From contig CAMBPO010000021.1 in NCBI GenBank assembly GCA_945869725.1, positions 1-43,178 of the forward strand: a DNA stretch of 43,178 nucleotides, written 5' to 3'. The notes under the pieces are model-generated. The model did no database searches. It was not told the origin of the DNA and saw only the letters and a program-made list of their open reading frames with translations. Positions within the stretch are counted from its first letter, which is position 1. Each line of letters begins with the position of its first letter. The stretch comes from Klebsiella pneumoniae (lineage in GTDB: Bacteria > Pseudomonadota > Gammaproteobacteria > Pseudomonadales > Pseudohongiellaceae). Below, in pieces: positions 1 through 9,461 of the stretch. The position numbers and the translations under genes were made by a program.

Positions 1-87
1 CGTTATGGCGGGCACTCTGAAAGTGACGAATTGACGGTGTCATCCACAGCGACTTCACCTCGCGTGTTATCCGGACAGGGTGCCTGA
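1..87 (+). CDS. uppS: Undecaprenyl diphosphate synthase, C-terminal tail (partial)
   Basis: Reading frame 1 is open from the first base and stops with TGA at 85-87. The 28 visible residues begin RYGGHSESDE, which resembles the end of E. coli UppS (RRFGGTEPGDE). The enzyme condenses isopentenyl diphosphate units into C55 undecaprenyl diphosphate, the lipid carrier for peptidoglycan and O-antigen, in the cytoplasm at the inner membrane. Most of the gene, including all catalytic residues, lies outside the window. The next gene, cdsA, starts inside this one, which is the usual uppS-cdsA order. The call rests on the short tail plus synteny. Confidence 0.75.
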   Translation, partial: RYGGHSESDELTVSSTATSPRVLSGQGA

Positions 88-952
88 GTTGCTGCGCCAG
101 CGTGTAGTGACAGCTCTGATCATGTTACTGGTGTTATACGCTGGTACAGCTTGGCTCTCTCCAACCTGGTATGCGGGTTTTCTCAGTCTTATCATGTTGC
201 CAGCACTGATGGAGTGGGCTGAGTTGATGGGTCTCCACCGCTCCAGAGACAAAGCGCTGTGGATACTCTTTGTCACCACTATTGCTGTGCCTGTGCTGAT
301 TCTGCTGGTATTTCCCGGTGCGGTACCGTCAACGATTGGCGTAGCGGTTGTCAGTGCGCTGGCGATCATATTCTGGTTTTTGGTGTTTCTGGCGATCAGC
401 GTGTATCCGGCTGGTCAGCAATACTGGGAGGCGACTTGGAAATTGGGAGCAATGGGCATTGCCTGCCTGCTGCCGACTTGGCTAGGCCTGTTTTATCTGA
501 AGGTGCTCGATCCGACAGGCATGCTGGTGTTTATCCTGATCGGGCTGGTCAGTATCGTAGATATTGGTGCCTATTTCAGTGGTCGGGCCTGGGGTAATAA
601 GAAACTGGCTTTGGCACTGAGTCCTAAGAAGTCATGGGCCGGGTTCTGGGGTGGCATGGCGAGCTGCGCTGCCTTGGCCACACTGATTCTGTGGTGGGTA
701 CACACCCGATATCAACCGTTGTCGGTGGATTTATGGATTCTGTTATTGGCCGCCGCCATGTTGATGGCGGTGTTTTCAGTGGTTGGTGACTTGTTTGAAA
801 GCATGCTGAAGCGCCATCGAGGTGTGAAGGACAGCGGGCGACTGCTGCCCGGTCATGGCGGTTTTCTTGATCGCATCGACAGTCTGATGGCAGCCACACC
901 TATTTATGTTCTGGCCTTGTTGGTGCTCAGCCAGGGTCTGGCGGTACTTTGA
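80..952 (+). CDS. cdsA: Phosphatidate cytidylyltransferase (CDP-diglyceride synthase)
   Basis: This integral inner-membrane enzyme makes CDP-diacylglycerol from phosphatidate and CTP, the branch point of phospholipid synthesis. The 290-residue product is almost entirely hydrophobic, with about eight predicted membrane segments. It carries the CdsA signature near the C-terminus: the LKRHRGVKDSGRLLPGHGG stretch followed by LDRIDS, containing the conserved K-D and the metal-binding D-R-x-D. The start used is GTG at 80, which overlaps the uppS stop at 85-87. TTG at 89 or CTG at 92 would give the more usual beginning LLRQRV, so the exact start is uncertain by a few codons. The dxr gene follows immediately. 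Confidence 0.95.
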   Translation: MPELLRQRVVTALIMLLVLYAGTAWLSPTWYAGFLSLIMLPALMEWAELMGLHRSRDKALWILFVTTIAVPVLILLVFPGAVPSTIGVAVVSALAIIFWFLVFLAISVYPAGQQYWEATWKLGAMGIACLLPTWLGLFYLKVLDPTGMLVFILIGLVSIVDIGAYFSGRAWGNKKLALALSPKKSWAGFWGGMASCAALATLILWWVHTRYQPLSVDLWILLLAAAMLMAVFSVVGDLFESMLKRHRGVKDSGRLLPGHGGFLDRIDSLMAATPIYVLALLVLSQGLAVL

Positions 953-954
953 CG

Positions 955-2178
955 ATGACTGAAACATCCCATGTCCAGGCGCAGTGCATTTCGGTATTGG
1001 GTTCCACCGGGTCTGTTGGCACCAGCACGCTGGATGTGATTTCCCGATACCCGCAACTGTCCATTTACGCCCTCAGTGCAGGCAGTAATGCAGAGCTGCT
1101 GTTTGAGCAGTGTTTGCGCTTCAAGCCGCGTGTGGCGGTGATACTCGCAGAGCAGCATGCTGATCTGTTGCGCCAGCAGTTAAAACAGGCGGGCAGCGAT
1201 ACCGAGGTGCGTTACGGTACTCAGGCCTTATGCGATATCGCATCGTCACCCGATGTTGACACAGTGATGGCAGCAATTGTTGGCGCGGCCGGATTGCCGC
1301 CGGCACTTGCTGCGGTCTCCAGTGGCAAAAAAGTGTTACTGGCCAACAAAGAGGCGCTGGTCACCGCCGGTGCTATGTTTATGAAAGCAGCGGATGACAG
1401 TGGCGCTGTTGTATTGCCTATTGACAGTGAACACAACGCTATTTTTCAGTGTTTGCCCTTGTCAGCCCAGCAGCGGCGTGGCCACCTGGCAGAGCAGGGT
1501 GTCCGGCGCGTGGTGTTAACCGCGTCGGGCGGCCCGTTTTTAAAGACCCCGCTGTCTGAGCTCGAATGGGTCACTCCAGCTCAGGCTTGTAAGCATCCGA
1601 ATTGGACAATGGGTCGCAAAATTTCTGTAGATTCGGCAACGATGATGAACAAAGGTCTGGAGTTTATTGAGGCCTGTGTCCTGTTTGATTTGCCGCCATC
1701 ACAGGTGGATGTATTGATACATCCGCAGAGTATTGTGCATTCCATGGTTGAATACCGGGATGGTTCAGTGCTCGCCCAACTGGGTAGCCCTGACATGCGA
1801 GTGCCGATCGCTCATGCATTAGCCTGGCCTGAGCGCATGGATTCCGGCGCCAGTTTTCTGGATCTGGTGAAAAGTCCGGACCTGCAGTTTATGGCGCCGG
1901 ATATGGAGCGTTTCCCGGCGTTGGCCTTGGGCATCGAGGCTGCAAGCCAGGGCGGCTACTCGCCTTGTATTCTGAATGCTGCCAACGAAATCGCAGTTGC
2001 GGCGTTTCTTGACGGACAGATCCGCTTTACCGAGATTACGGGGGTGATTTCAGGCACCCTAGCGCAAATAACTTGTCGCCAGCCGTTGTCTATCGCTATG
2101 ATTCAGGCAGTTGACGGGCAATCCCGGGCAATCGCCAGAGAGCTGGTGGCTGCGCGTAGTCGCTTAAAAACAGCTTAG
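955..2178 (+). CDS. dxr: 1-deoxy-D-xylulose 5-phosphate reductoisomerase
   Basis: This NADPH-dependent enzyme converts DXP to 2-C-methyl-D-erythritol 4-phosphate, the first committed step of the MEP isoprenoid pathway. The ispD and ispF genes of the same pathway also lie in this window (21772-22999). The 407-residue protein (E. coli has 398) shows the nucleotide-binding motif GSTGSVGTSTLDV near residue 20, then NKEALVTAG, the metal/substrate motif SEHNAIFQ and TASGGPF. I chose ATG at 955, two bases after the cdsA stop. An in-frame TTG at 949 would instead overlap cdsA by four bases. About 100 non-coding bases follow before rseP; they contain a 10-bp palindrome at 2229-2238 but no clear promoter. 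Confidence 0.97.
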   Translation: MTETSHVQAQCISVLGSTGSVGTSTLDVISRYPQLSIYALSAGSNAELLFEQCLRFKPRVAVILAEQHADLLRQQLKQAGSDTEVRYGTQALCDIASSPDVDTVMAAIVGAAGLPPALAAVSSGKKVLLANKEALVTAGAMFMKAADDSGAVVLPIDSEHNAIFQCLPLSAQQRRGHLAEQGVRRVVLTASGGPFLKTPLSELEWVTPAQACKHPNWTMGRKISVDSATMMNKGLEFIEACVLFDLPPSQVDVLIHPQSIVHSMVEYRDGSVLAQLGSPDMRVPIAHALAWPERMDSGASFLDLVKSPDLQFMAPDMERFPALALGIEAASQGGYSPCILNAANEIAVAAFLDGQIRFTEITGVISGTLAQITCRQPLSIAMIQAVDGQSRAIARELVAARSRLKTA

Positions 2179-2278
2179 GCACTGGATTTTCTGCTCCAAA
2201 GCAACGGTGGTGGTTTCTGGTAAGAGGGCAACCGGTTGTCGCCGGGGGCATTTTCCGCAGTAGTACTGGACAGGATTT

Positions 2279-3676
2279 ATGTTGCAGACCTTGGTTGTAA
2301 ATATCTTGGCCCTGATCGTCACCCTGGGCATCCTCGTTACGATTCATGAATTTGGTCACTTCTGGGTCGCACGTCGCTGTGGCGTGAAAGTGCTGCGCTT
2401 TTCCATAGGATTTGGCAAAGCAGTTAAGACCTGGGTTGGCAAAGACGGTTGTGAATACGTCATCGCACCCATTCCTCTCGGGGGTTACGTCAAAATGCTG
2501 GGTCAGGACGATACCCGTACCGACGCTGGCAGTAACATCCACGATGATGAACGTCATATGGCATTTAACTTCAAGCCGTTGTGGCAGCGCTTTGCGATTG
2601 TAGCGGCCGGGCCGCTGGCTAATTTTCTATTGGCAATTCTGGTGTTCTGGCTGATCAACATCACCTACGGGCTGCGTGGTGTGGCACCAGTGATTGGCAG
2701 TATTCTGCCGGAATCACCCGCTTGGCAGGTGGGGTTGCGCGCAGGTGATGAAATTGTTTCTGTTGACGGTAATGACACCACGCTCTGGCAGCATGTCACC
2801 ATGGCAATGCTCGATCGCTTGGGGGAAACCGGTCAACTGCAGATTACAGCCATCCCTGCCGGACAACTCGATCCCCGCGAATACGCCATTCCTTTGAACA
2901 GCTGGCAGTCCTCCAGCGCTGCGCCTGATCCTCTGGGTTCTCTGGGTATTGTGCAATTTGATATTCCGCCTGTGCTGGACACGATTGTGGCAGGGGGCGC
3001 CGCAGAGCAAGCTGGTCTGATGAGTGGCGACAGGATCATCAGCGCCGATGGTCAAATGATATCGGGCTGGGTGCAATGGGTCAGTATTGTGCGCGCCAGT
3101 CCGGAACTGCCTCTGGAAGTTGTTGTCGAACGAGCGGTAAGTGCTCAGCGGCAACAGCTGACCCTAACTCCGGCTGGCAATCGCGCTGAGGATGGATCGC
3201 TGACAGGCGTCATCGGCGCCAGTGTCGCGCCTTTTGATGTGTATGCCAGTATGCCCGCAGAGCAGCGCCGTGAGGTCAGCTATAACCCGATCAGTGCCGT
3301 GTTACCTGCGCTGCAGGAAACCTGGGACAAGTCGGTGTTTGTGCTGGAATCCATTCAGAAGATGGTGATCGGACTGATCTCTGTCAAGAATATCAACGGG
3401 CCGATCACTATTGCTCAGGTGGCCGGTGAAACAGCCAGTTATGGGCTGGAAGTTTATCTTGGGTTTCTGGCAATTCTGAGTATCAGTCTTGGTGTGATGA
3501 ATTTATTGCCAATTCCGGTGCTGGATGGGGGGCATTTGTTGTATTACACCATTGAGGCTATCATACGCCGCCCGGTACCCGAGCGTATTCAGGCCATGGG
3601 CCTGCAACTTGGATTGCTGATTATCGGCGGCATCATGATGCTGGCGATTTATAACGACGTCAGTCGGTTATTGTGA
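2279..3676 (+). CDS. rseP: Site-2 intramembrane zinc metalloprotease RseP
   Basis: RseP is the inner-membrane protease that cleaves the anti-sigma factor RseA after DegS, releasing sigma-E in the envelope stress response; it also clears remnant signal peptides. The 465-residue protein (E. coli 450) has the zinc motif HEFGH at residues 23-27 in the first membrane helix. The third metal ligand is in LDGGH near the C-terminus (Asp416). Between the membrane helices lie two PDZ modules, recognisable by repeated segments such as AAEQAGLMSGDRIISADG. The gene sits between dxr and bamA as in E. coli. The start is ATG at 2279, with AGGA only three bases upstream, so the ribosome site is tightly spaced. 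Confidence 0.96.
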   Translation: MLQTLVVNILALIVTLGILVTIHEFGHFWVARRCGVKVLRFSIGFGKAVKTWVGKDGCEYVIAPIPLGGYVKMLGQDDTRTDAGSNIHDDERHMAFNFKPLWQRFAIVAAGPLANFLLAILVFWLINITYGLRGVAPVIGSILPESPAWQVGLRAGDEIVSVDGNDTTLWQHVTMAMLDRLGETGQLQITAIPAGQLDPREYAIPLNSWQSSSAAPDPLGSLGIVQFDIPPVLDTIVAGGAAEQAGLMSGDRIISADGQMISGWVQWVSIVRASPELPLEVVVERAVSAQRQQLTLTPAGNRAEDGSLTGVIGASVAPFDVYASMPAEQRREVSYNPISAVLPALQETWDKSVFVLESIQKMVIGLISVKNINGPITIAQVAGETASYGLEVYLGFLAILSISLGVMNLLPIPVLDGGHLLYYTIEAIIRRPVPERIQAMGLQLGLLIIGGIMMLAIYNDVSRLL

Positions 3677-3751
3677 TCATTACTAACCTGATGATTCCAC
3701 TGAGCCGCGTGACAAAAAATTCATAAAAACGTCCGGATTTGTAAGAACTCC

Positions 3752-6433
3752 ATGATAAGAAAGTCGTGTCTCAGTGCTCTCCTGACCCTTGGCATTGCTG
3801 CTACAGCGCAGGCGCAAGCACAGAATTTCAGAATATCCGACATCCGCATTGACGGTCTGCAGCGGATTTCTCCCGGTGTAATGTTCAGTCTGCTGCCGGT
3901 GGGCGTAGGCGATCAGATGGAAGCAGGCACGGCTGCCGCCATCATTCGCGCCATCACAGAATCGCAGTACTTTGAAGAAGTTGAAGTTGCCCGCGACGGC
4001 GATGTTTTGCTGATTACAGTGCTTGAGCGGCCCTCGGTCAGTGAGATCAATATCGAGGGTAACCGGGTCCTGAAGTCAGAAGATATTCTGCGCAACATGG
4101 AGCAGGCTGAAATTGTGGAAGGCGGTATTTTTACCCGCTCTACACTTGAAGCGATTCGACAGGGCATACAGGAGGTGTATTCGGGCCGCGGACGATACGG
4201 CACAACCGTGGACATCGAAGTAGAGGAGTTACCCCGCAACCGCGTGTCGATAGATATGACGGTCAATGAGGGTGAAGAAAGCCGTATTCGTGATATCAAT
4301 ATTGTTGGCAACACCACGTACGAAAACGAAGAACTGACCAATATTTTTGATCTGGGGGTTCGTCCCTGGTATCTGCCGTTGAGCCGCCGTGACCGTTACT
4401 CCCGTGAGCAGCTGGAAGGTGATATTGAACGGCTGAATTCCTGGTACCTTGACCGTGGTTTTGCGCGTTTTAACGTCGACAATACCCCGGTATCGATTAC
4501 GCCGGATAATGAACAGATTTACATCACCATCAATGTCAGCGAAGGACAGCAGTATCAGATTAGCAAAGTCGATTTGGTCGGTGATCTGGTCAATGCGGAA
4601 CCCTTGCTGCGAGCCTACACGCTGGTAGGACCTGGCCAGACATTCTCACAGGCCTTGATCACCGCCAGTGAAGAGTACATGACGCAGATTCTGGGTAACC
4701 TTGGCTACGCGTTTGCAGAAGTAGAGGGTGTGCCCAATATCAATGATGAAGACAACACCGTCGAAGTTATTTTTTACGTTGAGCCCGGCGCGCGTACCTA
4801 TGTAAACCGCATCAATTACAGTGGCAACGTTACCACAGCGGATGACGTGTTACGCCGCGAAATGCGCCAGCTGGAAAGCGCTCCCGCGTCCAGTCAGCAG
4901 ATTGAGTTATCCAAGGTTCGTCTGGAACGACTGGGTTATTTCTCCACGGTCGAAGTTGATACCGTAGAAGTCCCCGGCACCTCGGATCAGGTGGACGTGG
5001 AGTTTGAGGTAGAAGAACAAAGCTTCGGCAGCGTGTCTTTCAGCATAGGCTCAGGTGGCGGCGGTAACTGGTTTGTGGCTACAGATCTGCAGGCTGAGAA
5101 CTTTTTGGGCACAGGACGCACGGTGGCTGTAGGCCTTAACCGCAGTTATTTCAGCAGCAGCGCCAACTTCTCTTACATGGATCCGTACTTCACCCCTGAT
5201 GGTGTGAGCCGCGGTTTCAGCGTGTTTGCGCAGAAGCAGGATTCACCCTTTAACATTGCCAGTTTTTCCACCACCTCCTATGGGGCCACTCTGAATTTCA
5301 GTTACCCGATCAGTGAGATACAGCAGATCGGTTATAACATTGGATATTCCCATACTGAGCTTAGTTCAGGTGGTTTGTCGGTTCAGGAAATCGAAGCCAC
5401 GCCGGTGCTGACGCCCGGTGTTGATCGCTACGTTATTACGCCGGCAAATCTGAACCCGTGGGATGGCCCCGTCAGGGACGCCGTTACCGGTCTGGTTAGT
5501 GAATTGCCAATTGAGTATCTCAATCGCAATCCTGATCCTGGGTTTATTGATCGCAATGGTAGAGTATTCGACAACCTGACCTTTACGACCAATTGGGTTC
5601 GAACCACGCTGAACCGCGGCCAGTTGCCAACCGCAGGTTCCTTTCAGCAACTGTCGTTTGAAGTGACAGTGCCGGGCAGTGACCTCGAGTATTACCGCGC
5701 CAGTTATAACACCCAGTATTACCGCCCGTTGTTTGGTGAGGACTGGGTATTCCACGTGCGCACCAATCTTGGTTACGGCGATGGTTATGGCGATACTGGC
5801 GAGCTGCCGTTTTTCCAGAACTATTTCGCCGGTGGACTTGCCTACAACGGTGTGGTGCGCGGCTTTGAAGAGAACAGCCTGGGGCCGCGCAGTACACCGC
5901 CATTGACCTATCAGACCAATCTGGCCGGACTGATCAAGGACGAAAATGGTAACGTCAAGGTCAGTGCAGGTGGTTTTGCTGAAGGTTATGATGGCTCACT
6001 GGGGTATCTGTCGGTACCGGTGATTAACGCCAACGGTCAACCAGTACTCGACGCTAATGGCAATCAGCAGCTGCAGTTGGCCGCCCAGCCTTACGACATT
6101 TATGGTGATCGAAATAGTTTTGGTGGCAACATTCTGACCACGGCGTCTATTGAGTTGTTGTTCCCACTGCCCATGGTTGAAGATCGTGGACGTGTGCGCT
6201 CCAGCCTGTTTTTTGATGTGGGAAGTGTGTTCTCTAATAATTGCTCAGTCAGACAGACGGCATTGAATACCTGTGGTCAGTTTGATACGGGTGATCTGCG
6301 CTACTCTGTCGGAGTGGGTGTGACCTATCTGTCGCCATTCGGGCCCTTGACATTTTATCTAGCCAAACCGTTTACCAAGAACCCGAATGACCAGACCAAG
6401 TCTTTTGACTTTACGATTGGCGCCGGATTCTGA
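3752..6433 (+). CDS. bamA: Outer membrane protein assembly factor BamA
   Basis: BamA is the central Omp85 component of the BAM complex, which folds beta-barrel proteins into the outer membrane. A signal peptide occupies residues 1-23 (positively charged start, hydrophobic core, A-x-A cleavage site near AQA). Five POTRA repeats span roughly residues 24-420, and a 16-stranded barrel makes up the rest, ending in an aromatic residue (FTIGAGF) as expected of an outer-membrane signal. The loop-6 motif VRGF is at residues 702-705. At 893 residues it is clearly longer than E. coli BamA (810). Extra length lies in surface-loop regions around residues 550-615 and about 710-785. It is flanked by rseP and skp, the conserved order. 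Confidence 0.97.
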   Translation: MIRKSCLSALLTLGIAATAQAQAQNFRISDIRIDGLQRISPGVMFSLLPVGVGDQMEAGTAAAIIRAITESQYFEEVEVARDGDVLLITVLERPSVSEINIEGNRVLKSEDILRNMEQAEIVEGGIFTRSTLEAIRQGIQEVYSGRGRYGTTVDIEVEELPRNRVSIDMTVNEGEESRIRDINIVGNTTYENEELTNIFDLGVRPWYLPLSRRDRYSREQLEGDIERLNSWYLDRGFARFNVDNTPVSITPDNEQIYITINVSEGQQYQISKVDLVGDLVNAEPLLRAYTLVGPGQTFSQALITASEEYMTQILGNLGYAFAEVEGVPNINDEDNTVEVIFYVEPGARTYVNRINYSGNVTTADDVLRREMRQLESAPASSQQIELSKVRLERLGYFSTVEVDTVEVPGTSDQVDVEFEVEEQSFGSVSFSIGSGGGGNWFVATDLQAENFLGTGRTVAVGLNRSYFSSSANFSYMDPYFTPDGVSRGFSVFAQKQDSPFNIASFSTTSYGATLNFSYPISEIQQIGYNIGYSHTELSSGGLSVQEIEATPVLTPGVDRYVITPANLNPWDGPVRDAVTGLVSELPIEYLNRNPDPGFIDRNGRVFDNLTFTTNWVRTTLNRGQLPTAGSFQQLSFEVTVPGSDLEYYRASYNTQYYRPLFGEDWVFHVRTNLGYGDGYGDTGELPFFQNYFAGGLAYNGVVRGFEENSLGPRSTPPLTYQTNLAGLIKDENGNVKVSAGGFAEGYDGSLGYLSVPVINANGQPVLDANGNQQLQLAAQPYDIYGDRNSFGGNILTTASIELLFPLPMVEDRGRVRSSLFFDVGSVFSNNCSVRQTALNTCGQFDTGDLRYSVGVGVTYLSPFGPLTFYLAKPFTKNPNDQTKSFDFTIGAGF

Positions 6434-6468
6434 TCCGGTAAAAAACGCGCAGCGGGGATGAAACTCGG

Positions 6469-6477
6469 TGTTATAAT
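6469..6477 (+). promoter_or_regulatory. Extended -10 promoter upstream of skp
   Basis: A perfect TATAAT at 6472-6477 is preceded by TG one base upstream (6469-6470), which is an extended -10 element. No good -35 hexamer is visible 16-18 bases upstream. The bases after the -10 are C/G-rich (CCCGCGC). The expected transcript would start near 6484 and cover skp-lpxD-fabZ-lpxA-lpxB-rnhB. An imperfect inverted repeat (6450-6459 with 6476-6486) overlaps the -10. It could fold only in read-through RNA from bamA and has no T-run after it, so I do not call it a terminator. Confidence 0.55.
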
Positions 6478-6542
6478 CCCGCGCTGTCGCAAACCAGCAA
6501 ATATTGCATTAAACTCAAACACATATGACCAAGGTGATTAAC

Positions 6543-7052
6543 ATGAAAAAAATAATGATACTGGTTGCAGCTCTGTTTTTAACGGCGAATTCTGCTGTTG
6601 CCCAGACTGCTCCTGTCATTGGTATCATCAATCTTGAACAGGCGTTGTTTAACACTGACGCAGCGCGAGAGTTGGAGACTGGCACCCGCAGCGAGTTTGC
6701 TGCTGATGAAGGCCGTCTTGAGCAGCTCAATACTGAACTGCGCACGCTGATTGAACGAGCGCAGCGCGATGAGTCAATTATGAGCGAGTCAGAACTGCGT
6801 GCGCTGAACTCTGAAGCACAGGAAAAACAGGTTCAGATGCAATTGATCAGTGAGCGTCTGCAAACCGCCTGGCAAGAGCGTCAACAGCAGTTTGTAGAAA
6901 CCATGCGTGAACCTTTGGGTCAGGCGATTGAAACTGTTGTTCAGGAAGGCAGTTACGATCTGGTACTCAATGCAGAAGCCGTGGCGTTTTTTAACAACAG
7001 CTACGACATCACAGCGCTTGTCACAGCCAAATTGAACGAGCTGGCGCGCTGA
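6543..7052 (+). CDS. skp: Periplasmic chaperone Skp (OmpH family)
   Basis: Skp is a trimeric periplasmic chaperone that holds unfolded outer-membrane proteins on their way to BamA. From ATG at 6543 the product is 169 residues (E. coli 161). It has a signal peptide (MKKIMILVAALFLTANSAVA, cleaved near AVA-Q) followed by a charged region rich in Glu, Gln and Arg from about residue 40 to 125, consistent with the long helical tentacles. I prefer this start over the in-frame ATG at 6525 because AAGGTG at 6531-6536 sits six bases upstream of it and it gives a normal signal peptide. The neighbouring bamA acts in the same pathway. Confidence 0.92.
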   Translation: MKKIMILVAALFLTANSAVAQTAPVIGIINLEQALFNTDAARELETGTRSEFAADEGRLEQLNTELRTLIERAQRDESIMSESELRALNSEAQEKQVQMQLISERLQTAWQERQQQFVETMREPLGQAIETVVQEGSYDLVLNAEAVAFFNNSYDITALVTAKLNELAR

Positions 7053-7096
7053 AGCCCAGCGCCCGGTAACGGCTCTCAAGTGTCGGGTAATCAGCG

Positions 7097-8206
7097 ATGA
7101 AGGTATCGTTCACGCTGGCAGAGTTGTCTGCGAAGCTGGACGTGCCTGTTCGTGCGGGTATTGGTTCGCAGCATGACCGCCCCGCAGATCAATTGATCAT
7201 AGACGGTCTGGCGACACTGGAAAATGCCCGTCTGGGAAAATTGAGTTTTCTCAGTAATCCTCGCTACAGCCAGCAGTTAGCGGTTTGTCAGGCCAGTGCT
7301 GTGATTGTTCATCCAGAGATGGCTGGCGCAACACAGCTTCCCTGTCTGCTATCAAGGTCACCCTATGTTACCTATGCAAAGGCCTCGCAACTGTTTGCCG
7401 CCGCCATCGATCAACAACGCCCGCGAACTGCCCTGCAAACAGGCATCCATCCTTCTGCAGTTGTGAGTGCTGATGCTGTTATCGGTGCCGATGTGTGTGT
7501 GGGACCGCATGTGGTCATCGAAGCCGGTGCCCGCATAGGAGCAGGTTCGCATATCGGCGCAGGAACTTACATCGGCAGCGGCGTCAGTCTGGGTGTTGAC
7601 TGTGTGATCTACGCCAATGTAACTGTGTATCACGATGTGGTGATGGGAGACCGCGTTATGGTGCACGCCGGCGCAGCGTTGGGAGCTGATGGCTTCGGCT
7701 TTGCCTTTGATGGTCAGCGCTCGGTCAAGATTGCACAGCTGGGTTCGGTGCGTATTGGCTCGGATGTAGAGATCGGCGCAGGCACCTGTATCGACAGGGG
7801 TGCGCTTGATGACACCGTAATCGGAGACGGCGTTAAAATTGATAATCAGGTGCAGATAGGCCATAACTGTATGGTTGGGGATCACACGGTGATCTGTGGC
7901 TGTTCAGCGTTGGCTGGCAGTACGCGAATAGGTCGTTATTGCGTGATAGGTGGTGGCGTGGGCATCACCGGACATCTGAGTATCACGGATCGTGTGACGG
8001 TCAGTGCTATGTCAATGGTGACGCAGTCGATTACCAAACCCGGCTTGTATTCCTCCGGCACTTTGCTGCAGGAATCCAGTATCTGGAAACGAAACGTGGT
8101 GACCCTCGGCAAGCTGTCCGAGTTGTCCCGAACAGTCAGGAACATAAAAAGGCAACTGGACCAAACCGGGTTGCCGCCGCCAGGACATGATTATGATGAA
8201 CATTGA
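7097..8206 (+). CDS. lpxD: UDP-3-O-(3-hydroxyacyl)glucosamine N-acyltransferase
   Basis: LpxD adds the N-linked hydroxyacyl chain in lipid A synthesis, the third step of the pathway, in the cytoplasm. The 369-residue protein (E. coli 341) has an N-terminal uridine-binding domain (about residues 1-105). It is followed by a long left-handed beta helix of hexapeptide repeats (I-G-A-G-x-x type, about residues 110-330) and a C-terminal helix. The HNCMVG segment in the helix holds the conserved active-site region. The 3' end overlaps fabZ by 14 bases, implying translational coupling. The order skp-lpxD-fabZ-lpxA-lpxB is the standard gammaproteobacterial one. Confidence 0.97.
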   Translation: MKVSFTLAELSAKLDVPVRAGIGSQHDRPADQLIIDGLATLENARLGKLSFLSNPRYSQQLAVCQASAVIVHPEMAGATQLPCLLSRSPYVTYAKASQLFAAAIDQQRPRTALQTGIHPSAVVSADAVIGADVCVGPHVVIEAGARIGAGSHIGAGTYIGSGVSLGVDCVIYANVTVYHDVVMGDRVMVHAGAALGADGFGFAFDGQRSVKIAQLGSVRIGSDVEIGAGTCIDRGALDDTVIGDGVKIDNQVQIGHNCMVGDHTVICGCSALAGSTRIGRYCVIGGGVGITGHLSITDRVTVSAMSMVTQSITKPGLYSSGTLLQESSIWKRNVVTLGKLSELSRTVRNIKRQLDQTGLPPPGHDYDEH

Positions 8207-8636
8207 AGAAATAAAGGAATATCTTCCACAGCGTTATCCTTTTTTACTGGTTGATCGGGTAGTCAGCATTGAGCTGGGCAAGTCGATTGTTGCTTACAAA
8301 AATGTCAGCGTGAATGAGCCATTTTTTGAAGGCCATTTTCCGGACTTCCCGATTATGCCGGGCGTATTGATTATCGAAGCTCTAGCGCAGGCGGCGGGTG
8401 TCCTTGGTTTCAAGAGCCAGGAGAAGAAACCCAAAGACGGTTACGTGTATTATTTTGTGGGTGCTGATGAAGTTCGTCTCAAGCGCCCGGTATTGCCAGG
8501 TGACCGGCTCACGTTGGAGGCGACTATCCTCACCAGCAAACGTGGTATTTACAAATTTCAGTGTCGCGCTTCCGTTGATAACGAGTTGGTGTGCGAAGCG
8601 ATCATCATTTGCGCAGAGAGGAAGAAGGAAAAGTGA
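8193..8636 (+). CDS. fabZ: 3-hydroxyacyl-[acyl-carrier-protein] dehydratase FabZ
   Basis: FabZ dehydrates 3-hydroxyacyl-ACP in fatty acid elongation and competes with LpxA for 3-hydroxyacyl-ACP, so its place between lpxD and lpxA balances membrane phospholipid and lipid A. The product is 147 residues with a hot-dog fold. The catalytic His is in the motif around [10 protein letters not shown], and the catalytic Glu is in [11 protein letters not shown]. Three in-frame ATGs lie at 8187, 8193 and 8196. I chose 8193, seven bases after AGGA (8182-8185), because it gives [12 protein letters not shown], close to Pseudomonas FabZ. The start lies inside lpxD, and the stop overlaps the lpxA start. Confidence 0.97.
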   Translation: MMNIEEIKEYLPQRYPFLLVDRVVSIELGKSIVAYKNVSVNEPFFEGHFPDFPIMPGVLIIEALAQAAGVLGFKSQEKKPKDGYVYYFVGADEVRLKRPVLPGDRLTLEATILTSKRGIYKFQCRASVDNELVCEAIIICAERKKEK

Positions 8637-9415
8637 TTGATGCGCTTGCAATCATACACCCCTCTGCCAGCATCGCAGAGGGCGTCCGCATAGGACCATG
8701 GAGTATCATTGGTCCTAACGTCACCATTGGCAATGGCAGTGACATTGGCTCGCATGTGGTGATCAAAGCCAACACCCGTATTGGTAAAGGCAACAGCATT
8801 TATCAGTTTGCTTCCGTCGGAGAAGATCCGGCTGACAAAAAATTCGCTGGTGAAGATACCTGGCTGGAGATTGGTGATAACAATATCATCCGTGAAGGAG
8901 CGACACTGCACCGTGGTACTGGTGCTGGCGGTGGATTAACGCGTATCGGCAACGGTAATCTGCTGATGGCCTATGTGCATATCGCGCATGACTGCATGGT
9001 TGGTAACAATACCGTATTTGCCAATAATGCCGGATTGTCGGGTCATGTGTTGGTGGATGATTGGGCGATCCTCGGTGGTTATGCCGGCGTCAATCAGTTC
9101 CTGCGCATCGGGGCTCACGCCATGGTCGGGGGCATGACCCATGTGTCACATGATGTGCCTGCGTATGTCATTGTCAGTGGCAGTCCTCCAGCGGTACGCA
9201 CCGTTAACACGGTCGGTCTTGAGCGGCGCGGTTTTGACGAAGTTACCATCAAACTGATCCGCGAAGCGTTCAAGATCATTTACAAACGGGGGCTAAGCCT
9301 GCAGGAGGCGCAGCAACAGATTGCGCAACTGGCTGATCACAATGCGGCGCAGTTGTCTGCATTGACAGTGTTGCTGAACTCGATCTCCGGGTCGGTGAAG
9401 GGTATTCATCGCTAA
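8633..9415 (+). CDS. lpxA: UDP-N-acetylglucosamine O-acyltransferase
   Basis: LpxA transfers a 3-hydroxyacyl chain from ACP to UDP-GlcNAc, the first step of lipid A synthesis. The start is GTG at 8633 in a GTGA overlap with the fabZ stop, preceded by AAGGA at 8625-8629. It gives 260 residues beginning [12 protein letters not shown], very like E. coli LpxA (262 residues, MIDKSAFVHP). A longer in-frame extension to ATG 8591 exists inside fabZ but does not look like LpxA. The protein is a left-handed beta helix of hexapeptide repeats. The catalytic His lies in [16 protein letters not shown]-terminal helical part covers about residues 195-260. Confidence 0.97.
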   Translation: MIDALAIIHPSASIAEGVRIGPWSIIGPNVTIGNGSDIGSHVVIKANTRIGKGNSIYQFASVGEDPADKKFAGEDTWLEIGDNNIIREGATLHRGTGAGGGLTRIGNGNLLMAYVHIAHDCMVGNNTVFANNAGLSGHVLVDDWAILGGYAGVNQFLRIGAHAMVGGMTHVSHDVPAYVIVSGSPPAVRTVNTVGLERRGFDEVTIKLIREAFKIIYKRGLSLQEAQQQIAQLADHNAAQLSALTVLLNSISGSVKGIHR

Positions 9416-9461
9416 GGCAGGTGCCTTGCTGCCACAGAATAAAAAGACAGGTGCCGGATTT

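Noticed and set aside
2229..2238. 10-bp palindrome CAACCGGTTG between dxr and rseP
   Set aside because: Short, without a promoter context that I recognise and without a T-run; a palindrome of this size occurs by chance.
6450..6486. Inverted repeat after bamA read as a terminator
   Set aside because: The arms have a bulge and a 16-base loop, no T-run follows, and the right arm overlaps the skp -10, so a promoter reading is better supported.
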